A stretch of DNA of 64,000 nucleotides from positions 394,774 through 458,773 of the forward strand of contig NZ_AUHT01000005.1 of the NCBI RefSeq assembly GCF_000423325.1. The letters are read 5' to 3'. The position numbers were made by a program, and so were the translations under genes. This document shows, in pieces, positions 10,101-19,971 of the stretch; positions within the stretch are counted from its first letter, which is position 1; each line of letters opens with the position of its first letter. Source of the stretch: Lysobacter defluvii IMMIB APB-9 = DSM 18482 (GTDB taxonomy: Bacteria > Pseudomonadota > Gammaproteobacteria > Xanthomonadales > Xanthomonadaceae). The notes below the pieces were generated by a model, which saw only the letters and a program-made list of their open reading frames with translations, was not told the origin of the DNA and did no database searches.

Positions 10101-11216
10101 CTAGGCAGCGCTGCGCTCGGCGAGCTCCTGCCAGCGCGGCAGCTTGTCGAGTTGCCCGACCGAGCGCAGGTACTCGGTGTCGACCTCGGTACCGTTGACC
10201 AGGGCGCTCGCCACGTGGACGGCACCGGTCACCCAGAAGCCGCCGGTGCGCGTGCGGCGCGGGCCGTACTGGAACGCGACCGCCTCCACGATGGGGTCCG
10301 GCAGGCCCCAAAGCCCGAGCAGGTACGCGCCCGCGGCCGCGTGGCGCTGGTCCGCAGCGGCAGCCGCGTCGCCGTCCGCATCGTCCGCGCCGGACCCGGC
10401 TGCAGCCTCGTCGCCGCCGGTGTCCGGCAGCAGGCGCCCCACCTCGGCCAGCAGGCCGGCGGTGGTGGCCAGCTCCGCGCTCGGACCCGCAAGCAGGCGT
10501 CCGGCCAGCTGCGACACCCGCAGCGCGCGCGCCTGCATCGCCTCGCGCTCGTCCTCGTCCATCTCGTCGTGCACCAGCGCCTCGCTGGCCAGCACGACCT
10601 GGCGCAGCGTCTGCAGCCCCAGCCGGGTGGCGGCGGCGCGGATGTCGGTCACCTCGCGCCCGGCCGAGAAATACGCCGAGTTGCAAAGACGCAGCACCCG
10701 CGCGACCACCGCCGGATCGCGTCCGAGCAGCTCCGCAATCGTGGCCATCGGTACGTCGGGGTCGCGCATCACGCGCACCAGCTCCAGGTACAGCCTCGGC
10801 GGGGCCGGCAGCGACTCGATGTTGCCGATCGCCTGCTTCAGCTCCGGGCTGTCGAGCACCTCGCGCAGCTCCAGCACGCTCTCCAGGGCATCGACCACCT
10901 CGAGGGGGTCCATCGGGCGGCGCAGCACGCGGTGGGCACGGTCGAGCAGCTGCAGCGCGTCGCTGTCCTGGCCCGGCTCCAGCAGGACGATGCGGACCGC
11001 GCCCGGGTGGGCCTCGCGCAGCTCCGCCAGCGCGGCGCGCGCGGCCCCGTCGCGCGGAACCGACGACACGAGCGCATCGACCTGGCCGCGCCCGGTGGGG
11101 CCGCCCACGGCGGGATCCGGCAAGTGCTCGACCTGCCAGTCCAGGTCGAAGTCGGCCAGGGTCCGGCGAAGCTCGTCGACGCGTGCGGGCTCTTCGCCGC
11201 AGATCAGGATCAGCAC
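10101..11216 (-). CDS. HDOD-domain signalling protein with receiver-like N-terminus
   Basis: The 371-residue protein starts at a GTG with GGAGG 7-8 bases upstream. Residues 1-120 fold like a response-regulator receiver (LILICGEEPARVDELRRTL, then VSSVPRDG). The usual acidic phospho-acceptor context is weak, so this may be a pseudo-receiver. Residues 130-350 are an HDOD domain (IGNIESLPAPPRLYLELVRV, LGRDPAVVARVLRLCNSAYF), related to HD phosphohydrolases but without their metal motif. HDOD proteins act as scaffolds in motility, secretion and c-di-GMP signalling. A low-complexity Ala/Asp stretch near residues 258-285 interrupts the domain. The 176-bp gap to divergent prfC holds both promoters. 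Confidence 0.88.
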   Translation of the reverse strand: MLILICGEEPARVDELRRTLADFDLDWQVEHLPDPAVGGPTGRGQVDALVSSVPRDGAARAALAELREAHPGAVRIVLLEPGQDSDALQLLDRAHRVLRRPMDPLEVVDALESVLELREVLDSPELKQAIGNIESLPAPPRLYLELVRVMRDPDVPMATIAELLGRDPAVVARVLRLCNSAYFSAGREVTDIRAAATRLGLQTLRQVVLASEALVHDEMDEDEREAMQARALRVSQLAGRLLAGPSAELATTAGLLAEVGRLLPDTGGDEAAAGSGADDADGDAAAAADQRHAAAGAYLLGLWGLPDPIVEAVAFQYGPRRTRTGGFWVTGAVHVASALVNGTEVDTEYLRSVGQLDKLPRWQELAERSAA

Positions 11217-11392
11217 AGGGGTTCCTCCAGCAAGAATGGGCCCGCGGGATGCCCCGCCACAGCCGTTGACGGCTACCCTGCCGCCGACTTGAGCCGCGAG
11301 TCCGGAAGCACGTCACAAACCGTGCGAAGCCCGCGCCCCCGTATACTTGCCGGCTTCCCCTGGCCAGTCCCGGCGCATCCGCGCTACGCCCC

Positions 11393-12997
<1,605 letters not shown>

Positions 12998-13074
12998 CCG
13001 GGGGCGGTCCAATTCACCACTGCTTTACCGGGCGGTGCGGAAGGTAAGGGCGAATCCAGCCGAAGGATCCGCAC

Positions 13075-13479
13075 ATGGCCGACCGCACCGCACGACACCT
13101 GTCCCTGCTCGCGCTTCCGCTTGCACTGGCGCTCGGCGCCTGCGGAGGCGACAACGACGAGACCGAGCCGGAAGTCGCCGCCAGCCAGGTCGCCCCGGAC
13201 CAGGGCCAGCGGCACCCCGCCGACCCGCGCGGTGCCAGCGACCTGGGTGATCAGGCAGACGACGGCATCACCCGCTACAACTGCCAGGGCGGCTGGACCG
13301 TCGAGGTCGACGGCGAGGCGGCACACGTCTTGGCGATGGACGGCCGGGCCGTCCAGCTGCCGGTCAGTGACCGCAGTCCCCCGCTCTACGCGGGCGAAGG
13401 CCTGGAGTTCAGCGTAGGCGACAACGGCGCCACCCTGGTGCAGGACGCGGGCCAGCCGCTTCCATGCGAGCGCAGCTGA
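13075..13479 (+). CDS. MliC-like lipoprotein
   Basis: This is a 134-residue lipoprotein. The signal peptide ends in the lipobox LGAC, with the lipidated Cys at about residue 23. A short acidic linker follows. The C-terminal 75 residues match the MliC/PliC lysozyme-inhibitor pattern: YNCQGGWTVEV, a central MDGRAVQLP, then YAGEGLEFSVGDNGATL and a final Cys in LPCERS that could pair with the first. Such proteins guard peptidoglycan from c-type lysozyme at the envelope. The function is inferred from pattern only. Its last 16 bases overlap the start of the AsmA gene, suggesting translational coupling. Confidence 0.8.
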   Translation: MADRTARHLSLLALPLALALGACGGDNDETEPEVAASQVAPDQGQRHPADPRGASDLGDQADDGITRYNCQGGWTVEVDGEAAHVLAMDGRAVQLPVSDRSPPLYAGEGLEFSVGDNGATLVQDAGQPLPCERS

Positions 13480-15527
13480 CCGAAGCCTGGCGCATTCCCG
13501 CGCGGCATCCGTGGTGGACCGCGCTCGCCGTGCTGCTGCTGGCGATCCTGGTCCTGGTGCTGGTATGGGACTGGAACTGGTTCAAGGGGCCGGTCGAGCG
13601 GCGGGTGGAGGCCGCGACCGGCCGTGAGTTCGACATCGGCGGCGACCTCGACGTCGACCTGGGGCTGGTGCCCCTGGTCCGCGCCGACCAGGTGCGGCTC
13701 GGCAACGCGGACTGGTCCGGGCACGAGGACATGGCGCGGGCCGAGCGCCTGGAGCTGGGCATCGAGCTGTTGCCGCTGCTGCGCGGCACCGTGAGCCTGC
13801 CCCTGCTGCGCCTGGACAGCCCCCGGCTGCTGCTGGAGCGCGGGCCCGACGCCACCGGCAACTGGATCTTCGACCTCGACGACGGTGGTGAGAGCCGCTG
13901 GGAGCTGCGCCTCGGGAAGGCGGTGATCGAGTCCGGCGCGCTGCGCTACCTGGACGAGGACAACGGCACCGACATCCTGGTCGGCATCGCGAGCACCCCG
14001 GATGGCAGCCGCACCGTGGCCAACCTCTCGGAGGTGACCGACGGCGGTGACGGCGCGGCGGGCACGCAGCGGCCGGAGGGCGATGCTGCCGGCGGCGATG
14101 CCGCGGACGCGGAAGGCACCGCCAGTCCCGACATCTTCGTCTCGGGCGGGGGCACCTGGGAAGGTAACGAGTTCACCCTGGAAGGCAACGGCGAGTCGCC
14201 CCTGGAGCTGATGGACACCGAGGCGCCCTACCGCATCGACGTGCAGGCACGTGCCGGCGCCACCCGCGCCCGCGCGCGCGGCACCCTGCTCGACCCGCTG
14301 CGGCTGCGCGACTTCGACCTGCAGTTCGAACTGGCCGGCCAGGACCTGGAAAACCTGTTCCCGCTCGTGGGCGTCGCCCTGCCGCCCACCCCGCCGTACC
14401 GTCTGGATGGGCGGCTCACGCGCGACATCGAGGGTGCGCGCAGCATCTGGCACTACAACGACTTCACCGGCGTGGTCGGCGAGAGCGACCTGGGGGGCGA
14501 TGCCTCCTTCACCACGGGCGGCGAACGCCCCCTGCTGGTGGCCGACCTGCACTCCTCGCGGCTGGACTTCGACGACCTGGGTGGTTTCGTCGGTGCCCCG
14601 CCCGATGGCGACGGCGAGGAGACCACCAACCCCGAGCTGGCCGCCCACGCCCAGGAGCGCCGCGCCCAGGGACGGGTCCTGCCCGACCACCCCTACGAGC
14701 TCTCCAAGCTGCGCTCGATGGACGCCGACGTCCGGCTGAAGGCGACCCGCATCAACTCCCCGGTCCTGCCGCTGGACGACATGGACGCGCACCTGGTGCT
14801 CGAAGCCGGATTGCTGCGGCTGGACCCGCTGGCCTTCGGCGTCGCCGGCGGGACCATCCGCTCCACCATCCGGATGGACGCGCGCCAGGACGCGATCCGC
14901 ACCGACGCGGACATCAACGCCGCCGGGCTGGACCTGGCGCAGGTGCTGCCGGACGTCGAGATGCTCCAGAACGCGGTCGGCCGCGTCAGCGGCCACGCGA
15001 CCCTGGGCGGCAACGGCAACTCGATCGCGCGGATGCTGGGCAGCGCCGATGGCGAGGTCGCGCTGGGCACCGGCCGCGGTTCGATCAGCAACCTGGTGAT
15101 GGAGCTGGCCGGGATCGACCTGGCCGAGATCATCAAGTTCAAGCTCGGCGAGGACCGGATGATCCCGATCCGCTGCGCCTTCGCGGATTTCGAGGTGGAC
15201 GACGGCGTGATGAACGCCCGCGCGCTGGCATTCGACACCACCGACACGATCCTGGTGGGCGAAGGCAGCATCGATCTTGGCGAGGAACGGCTGGACCTGG
15301 TGATCCGCCCGCGGCCCAAGGACCGCAGCCTGCTCGCGTTCCGGACCCCGCTGCTGGTGCAGGGCCGGTTCCTGGAGCCCGACCTGGGCGTGGATCCGGG
15401 TCCCATCGCGCTGCGCGCGGCGGTGGCCCTGACGCTCGGAAGCATCGCCCCGCCGGCGGCACTGCTGGCGACGCTGGAGCTGGGACCCGGCGAGGATTCG
15501 GGATGCGGCGGGGAATACGCGCACTGA
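13464..15527 (+). CDS. AsmA family outer-membrane biogenesis protein
   Basis: The 687-residue protein has one N-terminal membrane anchor (about residues 18-36) and a long periplasmic region. The start of the AsmA domain is clear: VERRVEAATGREFDIGGDL, then VPLVRADQVRLGNADW. The C-terminal AsmA_2-like part has repeated beta segments, ending VVRPRPKDRSLLA-like near residue 615. AsmA-type proteins form long lipid-conducting grooves between inner and outer membranes and influence LPS and phospholipid balance. An acidic Gly/Ala-rich insertion lies near residues 190-220. The ATG overlaps the MliC-like gene by 16 bp, so the two probably form one transcript. Confidence 0.9.
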   Translation: MRAQLTEAWRIPARHPWWTALAVLLLAILVLVLVWDWNWFKGPVERRVEAATGREFDIGGDLDVDLGLVPLVRADQVRLGNADWSGHEDMARAERLELGIELLPLLRGTVSLPLLRLDSPRLLLERGPDATGNWIFDLDDGGESRWELRLGKAVIESGALRYLDEDNGTDILVGIASTPDGSRTVANLSEVTDGGDGAAGTQRPEGDAAGGDAADAEGTASPDIFVSGGGTWEGNEFTLEGNGESPLELMDTEAPYRIDVQARAGATRARARGTLLDPLRLRDFDLQFELAGQDLENLFPLVGVALPPTPPYRLDGRLTRDIEGARSIWHYNDFTGVVGESDLGGDASFTTGGERPLLVADLHSSRLDFDDLGGFVGAPPDGDGEETTNPELAAHAQERRAQGRVLPDHPYELSKLRSMDADVRLKATRINSPVLPLDDMDAHLVLEAGLLRLDPLAFGVAGGTIRSTIRMDARQDAIRTDADINAAGLDLAQVLPDVEMLQNAVGRVSGHATLGGNGNSIARMLGSADGEVALGTGRGSISNLVMELAGIDLAEIIKFKLGEDRMIPIRCAFADFEVDDGVMNARALAFDTTDTILVGEGSIDLGEERLDLVIRPRPKDRSLLAFRTPLLVQGRFLEPDLGVDPGPIALRAAVALTLGSIAPPAALLATLELGPGEDSGCGGEYAH

Positions 15528-15547
15528 GCGCGGCCGGCGGAACCCCG

Positions 15548-15976
15548 TTACCCCGCGATGTAGCGCTGGAGCTGGTCGAGTTCTTCCTGCTGGTCCTCGA
15601 TCACCGCCTTGACCAGATCGCCGATCGAGACCACGCCGATGACCCGGTCGCCATCGACCACCGGCAGGTGGCGCAGGCGGCGGTCGGTGACCAGTTGCAT
15701 GCAGCGGTCGACCGTGTCGTCCAGGCCGACCTGGACCACGTCGGGGGTCATGATCTCCTGCACCAGGGTGCTGGACGACGAGCGTCCCTGCAGCACCACC
15801 TTGCGTGCGTAGTCGCGCTCGGACACCACGCCTGCGAGCCGCTCCCCATCCAGCACCACCAGTGCCCCGATGCCCCGCTGCGCCATCAGCCGGATCGCCT
15901 CGACCACGGGCGCGTCCGGCGCGACCGAGTACACCTCACTGCCCTTGCTTTCCAGCAGGTGCCGTACGTTGCGCAT
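15548..15976 (-). CDS. CBS-domain protein
   Basis: This 142-residue protein consists of two CBS motifs: residues about 5-65 (LESKGSEVYSVAPDAPVVEA) and 70-130 (VVQVGLDDTVDRCMQLVTDRR, then GVVSIGDLVKAVI). Paired CBS motifs bind adenine nucleotides and act as energy sensors or regulatory subunits. The ATG at 15976 is preceded by a perfect AGGAGG 8 bases upstream; an in-frame GTG 9 bases earlier lies inside that ribosome site and is rejected. The gene starts inside the end of the glycosyltransferase gene (41 bp overlap), as the last of a three-gene operon. The partner is unknown. Confidence 0.92.
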   Translation of the reverse strand: MRNVRHLLESKGSEVYSVAPDAPVVEAIRLMAQRGIGALVVLDGERLAGVVSERDYARKVVLQGRSSSSTLVQEIMTPDVVQVGLDDTVDRCMQLVTDRRLRHLPVVDGDRVIGVVSIGDLVKAVIEDQQEELDQLQRYIAG

Positions 15977-16976
15977 GGTATTCACCTCCTACGCGTTGGA
16001 CTCCACCCGGACCTGCCCCCGTGGGAGGCAGCCATGTGTCCACAAGATAGAGCGGCCGCTGCTTGGATTCCATGTACAGGCGCCCGAGGTACTCGCCGAT
16101 CATCCCCAGCGCGATCAATTGCACGCCGCCCAGGAACAGGATCACCGCCATCATCGTGGGCCAGCCCTGCACCGGGTCGCCGAACAGCAGCGCCTTGGCC
16201 ACGACCCAGGTCCCGTAGCCGAAGGCGAACAGCGCGGTCAGCAGACCACAGTAGGTCGCCAGCCGCAGCGGCGCGGTCGAGAAGCTCGTGATTCCCTCCA
16301 GCGCGAAGTTCCACAGCTGCCACAGGTTGAACTTGCTGTGCCCGGTCGAACGCGGCTCGCGCTTGTACTCGATGGCCACGCTGTTGAAGCCGATCCAGCC
16401 GAACAGTCCCTTCATGAAGCGGTGGCGTTCGCGCAGCTGCCGCAATGCCTCCAGCGCGCGTGGCGAGAGCAGTCGGAAGTCGCCGGTGTCGGCCGGGATC
16501 GGCGTCCGGGACAGCCGGCCGATCACCCGGTAGAACAGGTGCGCGGTGCCACGTTTGACCAGGCCCTCGCCCTCGCGCGCGACCCGGGTGCCGTGGACGT
16601 CGTCGTAGCCTTCGCGCCAGCGCTCGACGAACCGGGGCATCAGCTCCGGCGGATCCTGGCCGTCGGCGTCCAGGATCATCGCCGCGCCCGACTCGACCCG
16701 GTCGAGGGCGGCGGTCAGCGCCGCCTCCTTGCCGAAGTTGCGCGACAGCCGCAGCAGGCCGACGCGCGGGTCGGCCGCGGCGAGGGCCTGCATCACGCCC
16801 CAGGTGCCGTCGCGGCTGCCATCGTCGACATAGAGCACCCGGCACTCGAGCCCGAAGCGCTGTTCGACCTCGCGCAGCGCCGCAAGGATGCGCGGCTGCA
16901 GCAACGGCAGGCTGCCGGCCTCGTTGAAGGCAGCGACGACGACGGTCAGGCGGTCATGCAGCAGGGGCGCGGTCAT
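15936..16976 (-). CDS. Family 2 glycosyltransferase, polyprenyl-phosphate type (GtrB/DPM1-like)
   Basis: The 346-residue protein has the GT-A fold: LTVVVAAFNEAGSLP, VLYVDDGSRDGTW and the metal-binding stretch ILDADGQDPPEL. Two C-terminal membrane helices follow (about residues 235-258 and 272-295), typical of GtrB-like enzymes that load a sugar onto undecaprenyl phosphate. The sugar cannot be told. It lies 17 bp after mtgA and overlaps the CBS gene. The operon therefore joins peptidoglycan polymerisation with an envelope glycosyl carrier step. Confidence 0.92.
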   Translation of the reverse strand: MTAPLLHDRLTVVVAAFNEAGSLPLLQPRILAALREVEQRFGLECRVLYVDDGSRDGTWGVMQALAAADPRVGLLRLSRNFGKEAALTAALDRVESGAAMILDADGQDPPELMPRFVERWREGYDDVHGTRVAREGEGLVKRGTAHLFYRVIGRLSRTPIPADTGDFRLLSPRALEALRQLRERHRFMKGLFGWIGFNSVAIEYKREPRSTGHSKFNLWQLWNFALEGITSFSTAPLRLATYCGLLTALFAFGYGTWVVAKALLFGDPVQGWPTMMAVILFLGGVQLIALGMIGEYLGRLYMESKQRPLYLVDTWLPPTGAGPGGVQRVGGEYHAQRTAPAGKQGQ

Positions 16977-16993
16977 GGGGCGGATGGTACGGA

Positions 16994-17728
16994 CTACAGC
17001 TGCTCGAGGTAGCCCGTGCCGCCGATCTGGCGCATCTGGCGCTGGATCTGCCCGGTGCGTCGCTGGACGTAGGGGCCGGGATTGGCGGCGCTGTAGCGCC
17101 TCGGGCTGGGCAGCACCGCGGCCAGGCGCGCGGCCTCGGCAGGGGTCAGCTGGGCCGCGTCCTTGCCGAAGTAGCGCCGTGCCGCCGCCTGGGCGCCGTA
17201 CACGCCGTCGCCGAACTCGGCCACGTTGACGTAGACCTCGAGGATGCGCTGCTTGGGCCACAGCGCCTCGAGCAGCACGGTGTACCAGGCCTCCAGTCCC
17301 TTGCGCAGCCAGCTGCGCCCGCTCCACAGGAACAGGTTCTTCGCCGTCTGCTGGCTGATCGTGCTGGCACCGCGCACGCGCCCTCCGCGGGCATTGCGCT
17401 CGGCGGCCGCGCGGATCGCCTCCAGGTCGAAGCCGTGGTGGCCGGCGAAGCGCTGGTCCTCCGCGGCGATCACCGCCACCGCCAGCTGCGGGGAGATGTC
17501 CCGGGCGTCGCGCCACCGGTAATCCACCCGGAATCCGCGGTCGCCGGCGCGGAGCGCCTCCACCTGCCGCGCCACCATGAAGGCGGAGAACGGCGGATCC
17601 ACGAATCGCAGCACCAGCACCTGCGACACGCTGCCCACCACGGCCAACAGCACCGCCAGCGCCAGCCACCGAAGCAGCCTGCGCATCGGGCCGCGCCGGC
17701 GCCGGCCGCCCTGCCTGTTCCTGCCCAT
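16994..17728 (-). CDS. mtgA: Monofunctional biosynthetic peptidoglycan transglycosylase
   Basis: The 244-residue protein has a basic cytoplasmic start, one membrane helix (about residues 17-38) and a GT51 domain. Family motifs are visible: [14 protein letters not shown] with the catalytic Glu, [16 protein letters not shown], and the second motif region [16 protein letters not shown]. It polymerises lipid II into glycan strands on the outer face of the inner membrane. The ATG at 17728 (MGRNRQGG) has GGGAG upstream; a longer in-frame start adds only a basic, unmatched tail. It is divergent from hslO and first in the operon with the glycosyltransferase. Confidence 0.95.
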   Translation of the reverse strand: MGRNRQGGRRRRGPMRRLLRWLALAVLLAVVGSVSQVLVLRFVDPPFSAFMVARQVEALRAGDRGFRVDYRWRDARDISPQLAVAVIAAEDQRFAGHHGFDLEAIRAAAERNARGGRVRGASTISQQTAKNLFLWSGRSWLRKGLEAWYTVLLEALWPKQRILEVYVNVAEFGDGVYGAQAAARRYFGKDAAQLTPAEAARLAAVLPSPRRYSAANPGPYVQRRTGQIQRQMRQIGGTGYLEQL

Positions 17729-17805
17729 TGCCGCTCCCCGCAGACATCGCCGTGGCCTGCGCGCCATTATGGTGGGCCATCCCACGCGACCCCAGTGACA
17801 ACCCG

Positions 17806-18726
17806 ATGAGCGATGCGAACGACCGCCTTACCCGTTTCCTGATCGACCGTGCCGGCGTGCGGGGCGTGCATGTACGCCTCGACGATGCCTGGGCACGGGT
17901 CCGCGCGAACATGCGTGCGACCGGGGAGCGTGCGCCGGCCGCGCTGGAACTGCTCGGCGAGGCGCTCGCGGCCGCGGCGCTGTTCACCGGCCACACCAAG
18001 GTCGATGGCCGCCTGGCGGTCCAACTGCGCACGCCCGGCGCGCTGCGCACCCTGTTCGCCGAGTGCACCGCCAGCGGCACCGTGCGCGGCATCGTCCGCG
18101 TCGATCCGGACGCCGGCGCCGTGCCCCGCAACCCGGCGGAGTTCGGGGAAGGCAGCGTACTGGCGATCACGATCGAGAACCCGCCGGCCCCGGGCCGCCG
18201 CGATCCGGTGCGCTACCAGGGCCTGGTGGGCCTGCAGGCGGACTCGCTTGCGGGCGCCTTCGAAGACTACTTCCGGCAGTCCGAGCAGCTTCCGACGCGG
18301 CTGCTGCTCGCCACCGACGGCGACCGCGTCGCGGGCGTGATGCTGCAGAAGCTCCCCGGCGACGAGGGCGACGAGGACGGCTGGAACCGCTCCAGCGCCC
18401 TGTTCGACACCCTGCCCGGCACCGAGTTGCTGGAGGTGCCCGCCTCGCTCCTGCTCACCCGCCTGTTCCACGAGGACGGCGTCCAGCTGTTGGGAGGACG
18501 CGACCTGGAATTCGGCTGCTCGTGCTCCACCGGACGCGTCGAGGCGATGCTCGTCTCGCTGGGCGAAGACGAGGCGATCGCCGCGACCCGCGCGAGCGGA
18601 ACGCCCGGGGTCGCGGAGATCACCTGCGAGTTCTGCGGGGAGCGCTACCACATCGACGAGGAGCGGCTGCGGCGCCTGCTCGACGCCGATGCCACGGGCG
18701 TCGATGCGCCGGGACGCACCCAGTGA
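17806..18726 (+). CDS. hslO: Hsp33 redox-regulated chaperonin
   Basis: The 306-residue protein is a complete Hsp33. The N-terminal holdase domain begins [16 protein letters not shown]. The C-terminal zinc switch has the four conserved Cys: FGCSCSTGR and [13 protein letters not shown]. Under oxidative and heat stress these Cys release zinc, form disulfides and activate the holdase in the cytoplasm. The ATG at 17806 ([11 protein letters not shown]) matches the family start; longer upstream reading is not supported. The gene stands alone, divergent from mtgA. Confidence 0.96.
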   Translation: MSDANDRLTRFLIDRAGVRGVHVRLDDAWARVRANMRATGERAPAALELLGEALAAAALFTGHTKVDGRLAVQLRTPGALRTLFAECTASGTVRGIVRVDPDAGAVPRNPAEFGEGSVLAITIENPPAPGRRDPVRYQGLVGLQADSLAGAFEDYFRQSEQLPTRLLLATDGDRVAGVMLQKLPGDEGDEDGWNRSSALFDTLPGTELLEVPASLLLTRLFHEDGVQLLGGRDLEFGCSCSTGRVEAMLVSLGEDEAIAATRASGTPGVAEITCEFCGERYHIDEERLRRLLDADATGVDAPGRTQ

Positions 18727-18863
18727 ACGGGATTGTGGCCGGTGTCACGGCGGGTTCCGGCTGCCTTCACATCCCATTGATTGTTAAGGATCCATAAATC
18801 CCATAAGCTCGGACGCGACACTCGGGGGAACCAACGCGACCGGCCACGGTCGTACCAATCGTC

Positions 18864-19703
18864 ATGCACACGCCTCTGTCCCGATTGACGCTGGCCCTTG
18901 TCCTCGCCTTTGGCGTGGCGGGCGGCGCGCATGCGCAGGCGAAAGCATCCGGCACTGCGGCGCTCCCGGTCTGGGACGGCAGCGGAAAGCTCGAGGCGGT
19001 ACTGCTGCTGGAGCCGGCCGGGGATGCGGCCGTCTCCGGCAACCGCTGGCAGCTGGGCAGCAATACGCTGGAAGCCGCCTTCGGCGTGCAGTCCGGCAAC
19101 GAGCTCGGGCTGCTGTGCAACCAGACCGGCTCCCTGGGCATGGCCATCGGCAACCTCGCCGAGAACTGCATGCTGGCCAGCGTCGGCGCGCGCGACCAGG
19201 GCGCTGCCCGTGCGGGCGCCAGCCTCAGCCGCGGCAACACCGAGGTCGGCGTCGCCATGGGCAAGGCCCGGGCGGCACTTCCCTCCTGGCTGTCGCCGGG
19301 GCGCCCGGCAAGCCGCGTCGACGAAAACACCCTCACCGTCTACGGCGAGCAGCACATCGGTCGCGAGGCCACCGTCTCCATCGGTGGCACCTGGGCCCGC
19401 GCGCGCCTGGTCCCCGCGGTCGAAGTCCCGGCCCTGGCCGGGCGCTGGGACAGCGTCAGCCTGACCGTCGGCGCGGACTACGGCGACTTCGGCGCCAACA
19501 TCATCGGCCGCGTGGTCGACAACCCGGGTCCCGCGGGCAACTGGGAAGGCGTCGGCCTGGGCTTCACCTGGCGCACGCCGTGGAGCGGCCGCCTGACCGT
19601 AGGCGCGGAAAAGCTCACCCGCGGCGGCAACCCGTTCGCTCCCGGGGTCGAGGTAGAGGACGAGGGGACCGTCCCGTACGTGCGGTACGAGCAGGACCTT
19701 TGA
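18864..19703 (+). CDS. Exported protein, probable outer-membrane beta-barrel, unknown function
   Basis: I do not recognise a named family. The 279-residue protein has a clean signal peptide ending AHAQA (residues 1-25). The remainder alternates polar and hydrophobic residues in short segments, with many Gly and Asn, as in small outer-membrane barrels. It ends YVRYEQDL, not in the usual terminal Phe. Two Cys (LLCNQ and ENCML, about residues 92 and 108) may form a disulfide. A TTGATT and CATAAG pair at 18779-18809 lies upstream but is spaced too widely to call a promoter. It precedes the first TonB receptor by 257 bp and has its own start region. Confidence 0.7.
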   Translation: MHTPLSRLTLALVLAFGVAGGAHAQAKASGTAALPVWDGSGKLEAVLLLEPAGDAAVSGNRWQLGSNTLEAAFGVQSGNELGLLCNQTGSLGMAIGNLAENCMLASVGARDQGAARAGASLSRGNTEVGVAMGKARAALPSWLSPGRPASRVDENTLTVYGEQHIGREATVSIGGTWARARLVPAVEVPALAGRWDSVSLTVGADYGDFGANIIGRVVDNPGPAGNWEGVGLGFTWRTPWSGRLTVGAEKLTRGGNPFAPGVEVEDEGTVPYVRYEQDL

Positions 19704-19853
19704 ACCCGCTTCCGGGTGCTTGCTTTTGCACCCCACATCCCCCCTCTTCGAGAGGCTGCCTTCACGCGTCAATCACGCGTGGAGCGCCCGGCTGATCCCA
19801 ACGTACTGATTTTTCTTGGTGTTACGGCGGCGCGAAGCATTCCTTAACGCAGC

Positions 19854-19882
19854 TTTAATCCGGCGACAATGACCGCTACCAT
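19854..19882 (+). promoter_or_regulatory. Putative promoter of the first TonB receptor gene
   Basis: TTTAAT (19854-19859) and TACCAT (19877-19882) are separated by 17 bases. The same two hexamers with the same spacing occur before the second receptor gene at 24414-24442, while the spacer sequences differ. This conservation is the main support. Neither hexamer is a strong sigma-70 match. Confidence 0.55.
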
Positions 19883-19929
19883 CGGCCTGCCTTGCCGGTT
19901 TTGTCCTTTCACCACACCGGGGAGGTCCT

Positions 19930-19971
19930 ATGGGATACCAAGACTCAGTTGGAGAGAGAGATGACCCTTAA
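19930..19971 (+). promoter_or_regulatory. Short upstream reading frame in the receptor leader
   Basis: An ATG preceded by GGGGAGGTCCT opens a 13-codon frame (MGYQDSVGERDDP) that ends 11 bases inside the receptor gene, in a different frame. It contains the purine-rich GGAGAGAGAG that also serves as the receptor's ribosome site. A near-identical leader sits 31 bases before the second receptor start. It may be a translated coupling peptide or simply a conserved leader RNA. Confidence 0.5.

Noticed and set aside
15977..15985. GTG start 9 bases upstream for the CBS protein
   Set aside because: The GTG lies within the AGGAGG-to-ATG ribosome-site region that serves the ATG at 15976.
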